Positions 1-8,889 of a DNA stretch of 62,146 nt are shown piece by piece (position 1 is the first letter of the stretch; each line of letters opens with the position of its first letter). The notes beneath the pieces were generated by a model. That model searched no databases. It saw only the letters and a list, made by a program, of their open reading frames with translations, and was not told the DNA's origin. Source of the DNA: DATAQC01 sp051001215 (GTDB lineage: Bacteria > Actinomycetota > Acidimicrobiia > Acidimicrobiales > AC-14). The DNA lies in the NCBI GenBank assembly GCA_051001215.1, contig JBPCNP010000062.1, positions 1-62,146 of the forward strand. Reading direction: 5' to 3'. A program made the translations under genes and the position numbers.

Positions 1-673
1 CCGGGTCGGTGGCCGCCGCCGAGGTGCCGGTGCCGGTGGCGGCGTTGGACGCCGACCCCGGGGTGGCGTTGGAAGCCGAGGCGTAGTTGCTGGCCGGCCC
101 GGCGGGGGCCACCGCGACGGGGCCGGCTACGACGGGGCCGGGGGTGGCCGGGCCACCGGTGGCGGTCACGACCGGCGACGGGGTGGCAGTCGGAGCCGGG
201 GCCGCCGAGGGGTCGGTGGCAGCGGGGCCGGTAACAGCGGGGCCCGGTGCCACCGTGGTGGGCGGAGCGTCGGCGGGGACAGGGACGGGAGCGATCGTGG
301 GGGGCGGGACATCAGCCACGGGAGGGGGAGCGGCATCGCCGGCGACAGGAGCCGGAGCGACGGTGGTGGGAGGAGCCTCGGTGGTCGGTGGCGCCACGGT
401 GGCGGGAGGAGCGGCGGTGGTCGGTAGCGCCACGGTGGTGGGCGGCGCTTCGGTGGTGGGAGGGGCGGCGGTCACGGTTGTGGGAGGCGCGGCCGTGGTC
501 GTCGGCGCCGCAGCCACCGTGGTGGGAGGCGCCTCGGTCGCCACCGGTGCATCGGAGGGGGTGTCGGCGCCAGCCCGGCCGGACGTGAGGATCAGCAGGA
601 GCCCGGCCGCCAGCAGGGCGAACACAGCCCAGACCGCGGCACTGGCCATCCTGGGATGCTCGGTCCTGCCCAC
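1..673 (-). CDS. Pro/Ala/Thr-rich secreted or surface protein, partial
   Basis: The frame is open from a GTG at 673 (alternative ATG at 649) through the left edge, so the C-terminus is missing. The first about 35 residues read as a signal peptide: a short basic start, then a hydrophobic stretch (AAVWAVFALLAAGLLLIL) and a small-residue end before GADTPSD. The rest is low complexity, built from variations of APPTTVA, AAPPTT and PAPVP, typical of an extended wall-spanning or linker region. No catalytic domain is visible in the window. The plus strand is also open here, but only as a Gly/Val shadow of this biased composition. Function is unknown; secretion is inferred from the N-terminus. Confidence 0.7.
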   Translation of the reverse strand, partial: MGRTEHPRMASAAVWAVFALLAAGLLLILTSGRAGADTPSDAPVATEAPPTTVAAAPTTTAAPPTTVTAAPPTTEAPPTTVALPTTAAPPATVAPPTTEAPPTTVAPAPVAGDAAPPPVADVPPPTIAPVPVPADAPPTTVAPGPAVTGPAATDPSAAPAPTATPSPVVTATGGPATPGPVVAGPVAVAPAGPASNYASASNATPGSASNAATGTGTSAAATDP

Positions 674-805
674 GTTCGACTCGACGCCCTCACTGCCGCC
701 GGCGGCGACGTGCGGGGGCCCCGACGTCCCCCAAGCCGCGGTTGTCTACCACGGCCCCCCCGGCAGGGCAAGGGTCGAGTCCCACGCCGGCCCGTCGCGA
801 CCGAC

Positions 806-1684
806 TCAACCGGCCGGCAGCACCCGCGTGGCCGCAGCACGGATGAGGACGACGGCCCACGTTCGAAACGGCCTCCATCGTTCGGCCATGGCGGAGAACT
901 CGTCCTCGGTGGGCACCCCGGGCAGGTCCCACAGCCGGGCCGCCAGGGCCATGGCCTTGGGCTCGAAGACGGCGACGTCGGCCAGACCGGCGCTGCGGAC
1001 CACGATCAGTGAGCTGTAGAAGGGCCCGATCCCCTTCAGCGCCTGCAGGTCGGCCATGGCCTCCCCGGGAGCCAGTCCCTGGATGCGCGCGACGTCGAGC
1101 TTTCCGGCGAGGGCGGCGGTGGCCAGGCCATGCAGGCGATCGATCTTGTCGGTCGACAAACCCGGAAAGCTGTCGAGGTCGAGCAGGCGCTCGGGCGTGG
1201 GCAGAGCGGCGACCATCTCGCCCGCCACCCGGAAGGTGCTGCCGTGGGCCTCGTTCAGTTGCCTGCGGACCTCGGCCATCTGATGGGCGGGACGGCGGGC
1301 GCTGATGATGCACCACGCCGCCGCCTCGTACGGCGAGTAGAACAGCGGAGGCCGAAGACCCGGTGCCGCCGCCTGAAGCATGGCCATCACCGGGTCGCGT
1401 TCGCCGACCTCGACGAAGGCCTCGCCGTCGTGGTCGAGCGACAGCACCCTGGCCACCTGGCGCCTCACCGTCACGAGATCGGCTGATCCCTCGACCGAGC
1501 AATGGACACCGTGGTCGTCCTGACGCACGGCAACGCCGACCTGGTCCCGGTAGCCGTCGACACAGAACGCCAGGCGCATGATCCCGTCCCAGGTGGTCGC
1601 CGAACGCTGACCGAAGCCGAAGTTGTTCGCCTCCTCGAGGGAGAAGGGCCCTCGGGGCTCGATGGTGAAGGTCACGGACGACAT
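806..1684 (-). CDS. AlkA-like DNA-3-methyladenine glycosylase (HhH-GPD family)
   Basis: This 292-residue protein has the layout of AlkA-type base-excision glycosylases. An N-terminal domain covers about residues 1-100, and a helical HhH-GPD domain follows, with the hairpin LKGIGPFYSS at about 216-225. The C-terminal WRPFRTWAVVLIR is the usual ending of actinobacterial AlkA-like proteins. The family excises alkylated bases from DNA. The residue expected to be the catalytic aspartate, about 15-20 residues after the hairpin, falls in VFEPKAM (239-245), with Glu-Pro instead of Asp. Activity may therefore differ, although relatives I recall also carry an EP motif there. A WYL regulator starts 54 bp away on the other strand, a typical local regulator arrangement. 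Confidence 0.8.
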   Translation of the reverse strand: MSSVTFTIEPRGPFSLEEANNFGFGQRSATTWDGIMRLAFCVDGYRDQVGVAVRQDDHGVHCSVEGSADLVTVRRQVARVLSLDHDGEAFVEVGERDPVMAMLQAAAPGLRPPLFYSPYEAAAWCIISARRPAHQMAEVRRQLNEAHGSTFRVAGEMVAALPTPERLLDLDSFPGLSTDKIDRLHGLATAALAGKLDVARIQGLAPGEAMADLQALKGIGPFYSSLIVVRSAGLADVAVFEPKAMALAARLWDLPGVPTEDEFSAMAERWRPFRTWAVVLIRAAATRVLPAG

Positions 1685-1738
1685 CCTGCGCCCCGAAACC
1701 GGTCATCTCCTGTCCTGTATTGCTGACAAGATCAGATC

Positions 1739-2749
1739 ATGCGCGCCGATCGCCTGGTGTCGATCCTCCTGTTGCTGCAGCAGCGCGGTCAGGTCACCGC
1801 CCCCGAGGTGGCGGCCGAGCTCGAGGTCTCGGAGCGCACCGCTCGTCGCGACCTCGAAGCGCTGGGGATGGCCGGGATCCCCGTGTACGCCGAGCGGGGC
1901 CGCAACGGCGGGTGGCGGCTCGCGGGAGGCGGCAGGACCGACCTGAGTGGGCTCAGCGCGGCTGAGGCTCAGGCCCTCTTTCTCGTCGCCGGCCCCTCAT
2001 CGACGGCGACGCCCGAGGTGAAGGCGGCGCTGCGCAAGCTGGTGCGGGCGCTCCCCGAACCGCTGCGGGATCGGGCTGAAGCAGCCTCGACCGCGGTCGT
2101 GGTCGACCCCTTGAGCTGGGACCGTTCGCCGGGTAGCCGGCCGGCGCCGCCCTACCTCGAAGCCGCTCAGAGCGCCGTAATCGAAGGGATGCAGTTGCGG
2201 CTGGGCTATGTCGCTCGCGACCGGGCCTCGACGGCGCGCGTCGTGCATCCCCTCGGCCTCGCCGCCAAAGGCTCGGCCTGGTACCTGATCGCCGGCACCG
2301 AGGCGGGCCTGCGGACCTTCCGGGTGGACCGCATCACCTCGCTCGAGGCCACCGGCGAGGCGGTCGCGAAACCGGTGGACTTCGACCTCGCCGACGCGTG
2401 GCGGCTCATCGCAGACGAAGTCGAACGGAAGCGGGCGCCGATCCTGGCGCGGGCATTGGCGGCGCCGGAGGCGCTGCGGACACTTCGCTTCGTGCTCGGC
2501 ACGCGCCTGGGCATCGGCCCGACGGGCTCCGACGGCCGGGTGCAGGTGGAGCTGCGAGGGCAGAGCATCGCCTCGCTGGCCGGGGAGGTCGCCGGGCTCG
2601 GCGCCGCCGTCGAGGTGCTCGCCCCCTCCGAACTGCGCCGCGCCCTGGCCATGATCGGAGAGCAGCTGACGGCCACGTACGACGACCGTGGAGTCACCGC
2701 GGTGAAGCCAGGTGGTGCAACACGACGGCGGCGGCGGTGGCCACGTTGA
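1739..2749 (+). CDS. HTH-WYL transcriptional regulator (PafC/YafY type)
   Basis: A 336-residue regulator. Residues 1-60 form a DeoR-type winged helix (ELEVSERTARRDLEAL, with the wing NGGWRLAGG). The WYL ligand-sensing domain covers about 135-215 and includes VHPLGLAAKGSAWYLIAG and the RTFRVDRI strand. A WCX-type C-terminal domain follows. WYL regulators often sense nucleic acid or DNA-damage signals. Divergence from the AlkA-like gene suggests that it controls that promoter, which is inference. Its last 56 bp overlap the 3' end of the convergent trmH-type gene, so the two genes cannot both be transcribed through freely. Confidence 0.88.
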   Translation: MRADRLVSILLLLQQRGQVTAPEVAAELEVSERTARRDLEALGMAGIPVYAERGRNGGWRLAGGGRTDLSGLSAAEAQALFLVAGPSSTATPEVKAALRKLVRALPEPLRDRAEAASTAVVVDPLSWDRSPGSRPAPPYLEAAQSAVIEGMQLRLGYVARDRASTARVVHPLGLAAKGSAWYLIAGTEAGLRTFRVDRITSLEATGEAVAKPVDFDLADAWRLIADEVERKRAPILARALAAPEALRTLRFVLGTRLGIGPTGSDGRVQVELRGQSIASLAGEVAGLGAAVEVLAPSELRRALAMIGEQLTATYDDRGVTAVKPGGATRRRRRWPR

Positions 2750-3551
2750 GGGAGTCCACGCCGTCGGCCATGGTGACCCGGACCCGGCGATCGGCGCAGG
2801 CGAGGGCGGGCGGCGACAGGCCCGGGCCCTCGGCTCCGACCAGGACGGCCTGCCGTCCCCCCACCTCGACACTGCGGACATCGTCGGCGTCGGTCGCCGG
2901 CGTCAGGGCCAGGACTTCGAAGCCGAGGGCCCGGAGGTCGGCGATGGCGCCCGGCCACGCCTGGGCGCGTGTATACGGAAGGCCGAGGACGTGGCCCATG
3001 GACACGCGCGTGGACCGGCGGTAGAGGGGATCGGCCGTCGTCGGGTCGAGCACGACGGCGCCGGCGCCGAAGGCGGCGGCATTGCGAAACAGGGCTCCGA
3101 GGTTCTCGTGGTCGTTGACCCCTTCGATCAGCACGGCCAGGTCGGTGGCCCCGGCCAGCCTCGTCAGGTCGGGGAGGGGCCGACGGTCGGCCGAGGCCAG
3201 GGCGCCCCGGTGGAAGTTGAAGCCACCGACGGCGTCGACCACCGCCTGGGGGGCCACGTAAACGGGTGCGTCGATCGGGGCCAGGGCTTCCCGCAGGGAC
3301 CTCAGGCCTCGGTCGGTGACCAGCAGGGCCCGCACCCGGTAGTCGGACTGCACCAGCCGGCGCACCACCAGGGGCCCCTCGACGACGAAATAGCCCTCAC
3401 CGTCGCCACCCGGTCGCTCGAGGCGCCGCCGCAGGTCGGGGTCATTGAGGCCGGCGAAGTCGCGGACCCGCACGTCGGTCGGGTCGTCGATGGGAACGAT
3501 GGTGGCTACGCCACCATTCTGCCCGGCGATCGTCAGTCTTCTGGCGCTCAA
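2694..3551 (-). CDS. TrmH/SpoU family 2'-O-methyltransferase
   Basis: A 285-residue SpoU-class (SPOUT) methyltransferase that would methylate a ribose 2'-OH of rRNA or tRNA with S-adenosylmethionine. The three family motifs are present: EGVNDHENLGALFRNA (motif 1), VLVGAEGPGLS (motif 2) and VTMADGVDSLNVATAAAV (motif 3), which form the trefoil-knot cofactor site. An N-terminal substrate-binding domain of about 110 residues precedes them. Length is normal for the family. The target nucleotide cannot be named from sequence. The gene converges on and overlaps the WYL regulator by 56 bp, and it is divergent from the helical-repeat gene at 3600. Confidence 0.88.
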   Translation of the reverse strand: MSARRLTIAGQNGGVATIVPIDDPTDVRVRDFAGLNDPDLRRRLERPGGDGEGYFVVEGPLVVRRLVQSDYRVRALLVTDRGLRSLREALAPIDAPVYVAPQAVVDAVGGFNFHRGALASADRRPLPDLTRLAGATDLAVLIEGVNDHENLGALFRNAAAFGAGAVVLDPTTADPLYRRSTRVSMGHVLGLPYTRAQAWPGAIADLRALGFEVLALTPATDADDVRSVEVGGRQAVLVGAEGPGLSPPALACADRRVRVTMADGVDSLNVATAAAVVLHHLASPR

Positions 3552-3599
3552 GGTGATCCGGTCGCCGACCGATATCCCTCAGGTGAGGAGCGGCCACCC

Positions 3600-4775
3600 G
3601 TGATCGACCTCGACCGCCTGGACGCCAGCCTCGACCTGGCGCTCTCCGACGAGGTCCGCGCTCACCGGGCCACGCCCACGGCCGACGGCGCCACGCCCGT
3701 CACCACCGACGGCGCCGCCCCCGACCGCGTCATTCCCGCCCGCGTCATCCCCGACGTGCGGTCACCGACGGCGGTCGGTGACCGGGCACCGAGGCCTCAC
3801 CGCCGCCGCTCGGCCCCGACCCCGCCCGTCACGCCGCTGTCGGTCGCACCTGTCTCGCCCCCTGCACCGGCGGACGCCGTCTGGGCCGACCTCGACAGCC
3901 AGCAGCACAGCCGGGCGGTGGTCGAGCTCTTGGGCCAGGCAAAGTTGGCCGAGGCCGATCTGCACATCGCCGCCCACGCCGACCTGGGCCACGACGCCAC
4001 CCGTCTCGGCCACCGTGGCGACGCCGTCGGGTGGACGGTCATGCGCGCCCTGCTCGACGGGCGTGAGAGCGCCGCCCGGGCCGGCATCGAGCAAGCCCAG
4101 GCGCTGGACCCCGCCGGCGGCGCCGGCGAGCACCGCGAGCGCGTCTGGTCGCAGCGCTTTGCCATAGCCCTCACCTGGGGCGACGAGGACGAGCGCTACG
4201 ACGTCTTGGATCACAGTCGCGAGCGTGCCTATGGTCACGGCGATCTGGCCTGGCACGGCCGGCTCACGCTGCTTCTCGCCGTCCTGGGGCGGGCGGGCGA
4301 GGCCCGTCGGGAGTTCGATTCCGTCATCGGCACGGTCCTGAGCGGGCCTGCCGGCGACATGGCGTGGCTCGACCGGGCCACCGATCTGGCCGAGGCGGCC
4401 GCTGTCCTGGGCGACTCGGCGCGCGGCGAGGCGGCCGTCCGGAGCCTGGCCCGGGTGACGACCCCGCCGGTCGCCGTCAGCGGCCGGGCATGGGTCTGCA
4501 AGGGTTCGGTCGACCGGTACCGGGCCCTCGCCAGTGCGTCGGCGGGACGCGTCGATGACGCCGATCGCTGTTTCCGCTCCGCGGCCGAGATCCACCGCCT
4601 CCTCGGTGCCGACGCCCACCTGGCCCGGACACTACGGCAATGGGGCACCAGCCTGGTCGGACGGGACCCACAGCGGAGCGTCCAGCTGCTGCGCCAGGGC
4701 GCCGACCTGGCTCACCGCCTCGGTCTGGCTGACGACGGCCCGGCTGTGCACGCCGTCGCCGCCCACGCCTGTTAG
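3600..4775 (+). CDS. TPR-like helical repeat protein
   Basis: I place the start at a GTG at 3600 because GAGGAG at 3585-3590 is correctly spaced; the same frame is open much further upstream, but only opposite the trmH-type gene. The 391-residue product has a disordered Pro/Thr/Arg-rich N-terminus to about residue 100. Amphipathic helix pairs typical of TPR arrays follow (for example VVELLGQAKLAEADLHIAA and AEIHRLLGADAHLARTLRQW). No signal peptide, membrane segment or DNA-binding domain is visible. It resembles the TPR parts of actinobacterial regulators without their ATPase or helix-turn-helix parts. A scaffold or adaptor role is only inferred. Confidence 0.7.
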   Translation: MIDLDRLDASLDLALSDEVRAHRATPTADGATPVTTDGAAPDRVIPARVIPDVRSPTAVGDRAPRPHRRRSAPTPPVTPLSVAPVSPPAPADAVWADLDSQQHSRAVVELLGQAKLAEADLHIAAHADLGHDATRLGHRGDAVGWTVMRALLDGRESAARAGIEQAQALDPAGGAGEHRERVWSQRFAIALTWGDEDERYDVLDHSRERAYGHGDLAWHGRLTLLLAVLGRAGEARREFDSVIGTVLSGPAGDMAWLDRATDLAEAAAVLGDSARGEAAVRSLARVTTPPVAVSGRAWVCKGSVDRYRALASASAGRVDDADRCFRSAAEIHRLLGADAHLARTLRQWGTSLVGRDPQRSVQLLRQGADLAHRLGLADDGPAVHAVAAHAC

Positions 4776-4794
4776 GGGGCGGAGCCCACCCGCT

Positions 4795-5190
4795 CTACCC
4801 GTAGTGGCAGCTGCACTGGCAGGCGTAGCCCGAGGCCGCTTCGCTCATCTCCGCCGGCCAGAACTCGGTGCAGTCCTCGTGGTTGCCGTTGAGGCAGTTC
4901 TGGCTCTCGTTCTTGGAGGCCAGGGCGGCCACGCCGATCCCCATGGCCACACAGGAGGTGACGGCGGCGACGGCCAGGCGGCTGCGGGCGGCGTTGTGGC
5001 AGTCGCGGGACGGCTTGATGAAGCCCAGGCCCCGGTCCTCGTACTTGCCCGGCTTGGCGCCCAGCAGGGGCGGTCCGCAGTCGACGGCGTCGGCGAAGCG
5101 GAACGGGATGAGCGTGTAGCCGACGGCGAGAACCAGGATGGCTAGGACCACGCCGGCGATGACCTTCTGTTCCTTCGTGGCCGCGATCAC
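4795..5190 (-). CDS. Small cysteine-rich membrane protein
   Basis: A 131-residue protein with two predicted membrane segments: VIAGVVLAILVLAVGYTLI near the N-terminus and VAAVTSCVAMGIGVAALA in the middle. Its ATG overlaps the asd stop by four bases (ATGA), so it is translationally coupled to asd. Six of its cysteines sit in the soluble parts, including DCGPP, RDCHN, QNCLN and the terminal YACQCSCHYG. This suggests disulfides or metal binding on the outer side. I do not recognise the family. Co-translation with lysine/threonine-pathway genes need not imply a metabolic role. Confidence 0.7.
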   Translation of the reverse strand: MIAATKEQKVIAGVVLAILVLAVGYTLIPFRFADAVDCGPPLLGAKPGKYEDRGLGFIKPSRDCHNAARSRLAVAAVTSCVAMGIGVAALASKNESQNCLNGNHEDCTEFWPAEMSEAASGYACQCSCHYG

Positions 5191-6200
5191 CGGCGGGCCA
5201 CCAGGGCTTCGGCGATCTGCACGGCGTTGAGCGCTGCGCCCTTGCGCAGGTTGTCGCCGGAGACGAACAGGGCGAGCCCGGAGGCGACGCCGGGGTCACG
5301 GCGGACCCGCCCGACCAGGCAGGCGTCGATGCCGGCCGACTGCAGCGGCGTGGGGATGTCGACGAGCCGCACGCCCGGGGCCGCAGCCAGGACCTCGGTC
5401 GCCCGCTCGGGCGTGAGGGCCCGGTCGAGCTCGACGTTGAGCGACAGCGAGTGGCCGGTGTACACCGGCACCCGGACACAGGTGCACGAGACGGCCAGTT
5501 GGCCGAGGCCGAGGATCTTGCGGCTCTCGTTGCGGAACTTGTGCTCCTCGTCGGTCTCGGCGTCGACCAGGGTGCCGGCGAGGGGCACGACGTTGAAGGC
5601 GACGGGCGCAGGGAAGACGTGGTTGGGCGGGAACGCTACCGCCGACCCGCTGGTTGCAAGCTGCGTGGCCTGGTCGCCCACCTTGGTCACCTGCTCGTCG
5701 AGCTCGGTGATGCCCTTGCGGCCCGCACCGGACACCGCCTGGTAGGTGCTGACCACGATCCGGCGCAGACCGGCCTCGTCGTGGAGCGCCTTGAGGGCAG
5801 GCATGGCCACCATGGTCGTGCAGTTGGGATTGGCCACAATGGCCTTGGGGATGCGGTCGAGGGCATGGGCATTGACCTCGGCCACGACGAGGGGGACGTC
5901 GGGGTCCATGCGCCACGCCGAGGAGTTGTCGACCACGGTGGCTCCAGCCGCGGCGACCGCCGGGGCGAGGGCGCGTGACGTGGTGGCGCCGGCCGAGAAC
6001 AGCACCAGGTCGAGGCCCCGCCAGTCGGCAGTGGCGACGTCCTCGACGGTGATATGGGTGCTCCCCCAGTCGAGCCGCAACCCGGCCGAGCGGGCCGAGG
6101 CGAAGAGACGGAGGTCGGCGACAGGGAAGTGGCGTTCGGCCAGGACCGAGCGCATCAACCCCCCGACTACCCCCGTGGCCCCGACGATCCCGATGTTCAT
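5187..6200 (-). CDS. asd: Aspartate-semialdehyde dehydrogenase
   Basis: The 337-residue enzyme reduces aspartyl phosphate to aspartate semialdehyde with NADPH, the branch point to lysine/diaminopimelate, threonine and methionine. The N-terminal dinucleotide motif GATGVVGGLM and the active-site cysteine segment VANPNCTT (about residue 127) are both clear. A conserved GAGRKGITEL stretch and the C-terminal substrate-binding region VPVYTGHS follow. Length matches the family. It lies 22 bp downstream of lysC on the same strand, the classic actinobacterial lysC-asd pair, and overlaps the following small membrane-protein gene. Confidence 0.95.
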   Translation of the reverse strand: MNIGIVGATGVVGGLMRSVLAERHFPVADLRLFASARSAGLRLDWGSTHITVEDVATADWRGLDLVLFSAGATTSRALAPAVAAAGATVVDNSSAWRMDPDVPLVVAEVNAHALDRIPKAIVANPNCTTMVAMPALKALHDEAGLRRIVVSTYQAVSGAGRKGITELDEQVTKVGDQATQLATSGSAVAFPPNHVFPAPVAFNVVPLAGTLVDAETDEEHKFRNESRKILGLGQLAVSCTCVRVPVYTGHSLSLNVELDRALTPERATEVLAAAPGVRLVDIPTPLQSAGIDACLVGRVRRDPGVASGLALFVSGDNLRKGAALNAVQIAEALVARR

Positions 6201-6222
6201 GGGGCCCAGCGTATCGCCCGGA

Positions 6223-7470
6223 TCATTCCGGTTCGTCGGGAAGGTCGAGACCGAAGGCCGTGTGCAGGGCCCGGACGGCTTCTTCCAGGTCCGATCCCTT
6301 CACCACGCAGCTGATCCGGATCGACGACGTGGAGATCATCTCGATGTTGATGCCGGCGTCGGCCAGGGCCTCGAACATGGCCGCAGCCACGCCCGGATTG
6401 GTTTTCATCCCCGCGCCGACGAGGCTCACCCGGCCGATCTCGGCGTCGTGGGTGACGCCCGCGGCGCCGATCTCCGAGGCCAACGCCTCTGTGACCTTCA
6501 GGCCGGCAGGCAGGTCGGCCAGGGGCACGGTGAAGGAGATGTCGGTGGCCCCGTGGATGGAGACGTTCTGCACGATCATGTCGACGTTGACGGCTTCGTC
6601 GGCCAGGGCCCGGAACAGGTGGGCGGCGATGCCCGGTTGGTCGGGAACCTGTTCGACAGTGACCTTGGCTTCCGAGGCGTCGTGGGTGACGGCGGAGATG
6701 ATGGCCTGTTCGATGCCTGCCTCCTTCGGGGCTGCTGCCTGCCTGGGAAGGACCATGGTGCCCGGCTCCCAGGTGAAACTCGAACGCACGTGGAGGGCCA
6801 CGCCGTGGTTGCGGGCGAACTCGACCGATCGCAGGCTGAGTACCCTTCCGCCGGTGGCCGCCATCTCGAGCATCTCCTCGTAGGACACCTGAGACAGGAG
6901 CTTGGCCCGGGGCACGACCCGGGGGTCGGCGGAGTACACCCCGGCGACGTCGGTGTAAATCTCGCAGGCGTCGGCGCCGAGGGCGGCGGCCAGGGCCACG
7001 GCCGTGGTGTCCGAACCCCCACGTCCGAGCGTGGTGATGTCGCGCTGGCGGGACACGCCCTGGAAGCCGGCGACCACGACCACGTGGCCTTCGCCCAGCG
7101 CCTCGACCAGGCGGTCGGCCCGGACCTCGAGAATCTTGGCCCGGCCATGGGCGGAGTCGGTGACGATTCCCGCCTGACTGCCGGTGAACGAGGTGGCAGC
7201 CATGCCCCTGTCCCAGATGGCGATGCACAGCAGCGCCATGGAGATGCGCTCCCCCGCCGTCTGGAGCATGTCGAGCTCGCGACCGGGCGGCGACGGTGAG
7301 ACCTCGTGGGCCAGTCGCAGGAGGTCATCGGTGGTCTTGCCCATGGCACTGACCACGGCCACCACGTCATGGCCCTGCCGCTTGGTGCGCACCACGTGCT
7401 CGGCGACGGCGCGGAGCCGTTCGGGGTCGGCGACCGATGTCCCGCCGAACTTCTGGACGACGAGGCTCAC
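6223..7470 (-). CDS. lysC: Aspartate kinase
   Basis: Aspartokinase phosphorylates aspartate, the first step of the lysine/threonine/methionine family. I set the start at a GTG at 7470, which gives 415 residues beginning SLVVQKFGGTSVAD, the invariant kinase N-terminus; the open frame continues upstream without family similarity. The kinase domain (about 1-245) includes GFQGVSRQRDITTLGRGG and TDVAGVYSADPR. Two ACT domains follow (about 260-400; SIHGATDISFTVP and VSLVGAGMKTNPG), so feedback inhibition by lysine and threonine is likely. Some actinobacterial lysC genes have an internal beta-subunit start; I cannot decide that here. asd follows after 22 bp. Confidence 0.95.
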   Translation of the reverse strand: MSLVVQKFGGTSVADPERLRAVAEHVVRTKRQGHDVVAVVSAMGKTTDDLLRLAHEVSPSPPGRELDMLQTAGERISMALLCIAIWDRGMAATSFTGSQAGIVTDSAHGRAKILEVRADRLVEALGEGHVVVVAGFQGVSRQRDITTLGRGGSDTTAVALAAALGADACEIYTDVAGVYSADPRVVPRAKLLSQVSYEEMLEMAATGGRVLSLRSVEFARNHGVALHVRSSFTWEPGTMVLPRQAAAPKEAGIEQAIISAVTHDASEAKVTVEQVPDQPGIAAHLFRALADEAVNVDMIVQNVSIHGATDISFTVPLADLPAGLKVTEALASEIGAAGVTHDAEIGRVSLVGAGMKTNPGVAAAMFEALADAGINIEMISTSSIRISCVVKGSDLEEAVRALHTAFGLDLPDEPE

Positions 7471-7564
7471 GGGGCTGGGCGGCGTCGCACGGGACCCTGA
7501 GTTTACCAGCGCCCCTGCCGGGGCGGCCCGGGGCGGCCAACCCCGCCCACTAGGTTGGTCGGCC

Positions 7565-8314
7565 GTGGTCACCCAGAACCAGAAGCGGGCCAGACAGAAG
7601 CAGGGACGCCATGCCCGCCAGGCAGCCCTGGAGGCGGCGCGCCGCAAACGCAGCCAGCGCAACCGCGTCATCGTGTCGGCCATCCTCGCCCTGGCCCTGG
7701 TGGGAGGCATCGGGATCCTGGTGGGGGGCGGGGGAAGCGGCAAGGCGGCGGCGAAGAAGGTGTCCTGCCCGGCCGCCGACGGCTCGTCGCCCCGGCAGAC
7801 CAAGTTCAGCGCCGCCCCGCCGATCTGCATCGACCCGACCCACACCTACTCGGCCGAGATCAACACCAACAAGGGCATCATCGACCTGGCCCTCGACCAG
7901 AAGCGGGCGCCGAACACGGTGAACAGCTTCGTTTTCCTGGCCCGCAACCACTTCTTCGACGGGCTCACCTTCCACCGGGTCGTGCCCGGCTTCGTGCTCC
8001 AGGGCGGTGACCCCGAAGGCACGGGATCGGGCGGACCCGGGTACAAGTTCAGAGACGAACTGCCCCCGGCGGGCCAGTACAAGGTCGGCTCCCTGGCCAT
8101 GGCCAACGCCGGGCCCGACACCAACGGGAGCCAGTTCTTCATCATCAGCGGCGACCAGGGGGCCAAGCTCGACCCCAAGTACTCGTTGTTCGGGCAGGTC
8201 ACCAACGGGCTCGACGTCGTGGCCAAGATCGACGCCCTGGGCAACGCCGACGACCCGTCGGGCAAGCCCAAAGAGCCCATCACCATGTCGTCAGTCACGA
8301 TCAAGGAGAGCTGA
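7565..8314 (+). CDS. Membrane-anchored cyclophilin-type peptidyl-prolyl isomerase
   Basis: Starting at a GTG at 7565, the 249-residue product has a very basic N-terminus (QKRARQKQGRHARQ) and one membrane segment (VIVSAILALALVGGIGILVG). An extracytoplasmic cyclophilin domain follows. Typical motifs are FHRVVPGFVLQGGDPEGTG, the substrate-binding NGSQFFI and SLFGQV. It would speed cis-trans isomerisation of prolyl bonds in exported proteins. One base after its stop a second cyclophilin starts that shares the unusual CPAADGSS...CIDP leader, so the two are tandem duplicates in one operon. The gene is divergent from lysC. Confidence 0.9.
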   Translation: MVTQNQKRARQKQGRHARQAALEAARRKRSQRNRVIVSAILALALVGGIGILVGGGGSGKAAAKKVSCPAADGSSPRQTKFSAAPPICIDPTHTYSAEINTNKGIIDLALDQKRAPNTVNSFVFLARNHFFDGLTFHRVVPGFVLQGGDPEGTGSGGPGYKFRDELPPAGQYKVGSLAMANAGPDTNGSQFFIISGDQGAKLDPKYSLFGQVTNGLDVVAKIDALGNADDPSGKPKEPITMSSVTIKES

Positions 8315-8315
8315 G

Positions 8316-8867
8316 ATGCCCACCGACTGCCCGGCCGCCGACGGTTCCAGCGCCAAGCGCCAGCGCTTCGACGCTCCACCGCCGATGTGCATCGACCCGG
8401 CTCGCACCTACGGCGCCACCATGGTCACGTCCCACGGCACCATGACCCTGTCGCTCGACGTCGCCGGCGCCCCGAACACGGTCAACAACTTCGTGTTCCT
8501 GTCCCGCTACCACTACTACGACGGGGTGGGGTTCCACCGCATCATCCCCGGCTTCATGCTCCAGGGTGGCGACCCCGAGGGCACCGGGCGCGGCGGACCG
8601 GGCTACCGCTTCGCCGACGAGCTGCCCCGACCCGGCCGCTACGAGGTGGGCTCGGTGGCCATGGCCAATGCCGGCCCCGACACCAACGGGAGCCAGTTCT
8701 TCATTGTCAGCGGCCCCAACGGCGTCGGTCTACCTCCCCAGTACTCCCTGTTCGCCAAAGTGGTGGCCGGCCTCGACGTCGTGTCCGCCATCGAGGCGCA
8801 GGGCTCGCCCTCGGGGGCCCCGAAGGCCAAGGTCGTCATCGAGTCGGTCACCATCACCGAGAGCTGA
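8316..8867 (+). CDS. Soluble cyclophilin-type peptidyl-prolyl isomerase
   Basis: This 183-residue protein starts at ATG 8316, preceded by a good ribosome site (AAGGAGAG, 8303-8310) inside the end of the previous gene. It contains a complete cyclophilin domain (FHRIIPGFMLQGGDPEGTG, NGSQFFIVSG) and the same 30-residue leader as its upstream neighbour (DCPAADGSS and MCIDPART). It lacks the membrane anchor, so it should stay in the cytosol. The pair is best explained by a tandem duplication followed by loss or gain of the anchor, giving the cell one copy on each side of the membrane. Confidence 0.9.
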   Translation: MPTDCPAADGSSAKRQRFDAPPPMCIDPARTYGATMVTSHGTMTLSLDVAGAPNTVNNFVFLSRYHYYDGVGFHRIIPGFMLQGGDPEGTGRGGPGYRFADELPRPGRYEVGSVAMANAGPDTNGSQFFIVSGPNGVGLPPQYSLFAKVVAGLDVVSAIEAQGSPSGAPKAKVVIESVTITES

Positions 8868-8889
8868 GTTGCCGGCGGCTTCGGAGCGG

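Noticed and set aside
87..1019. A Gly/Val/Ala-rich plus-strand protein (310 codons)
   Set aside because: It is the reverse of the Pro/Thr-rich minus-strand surface protein and of the AlkA-like gene, and has no signal or motif.
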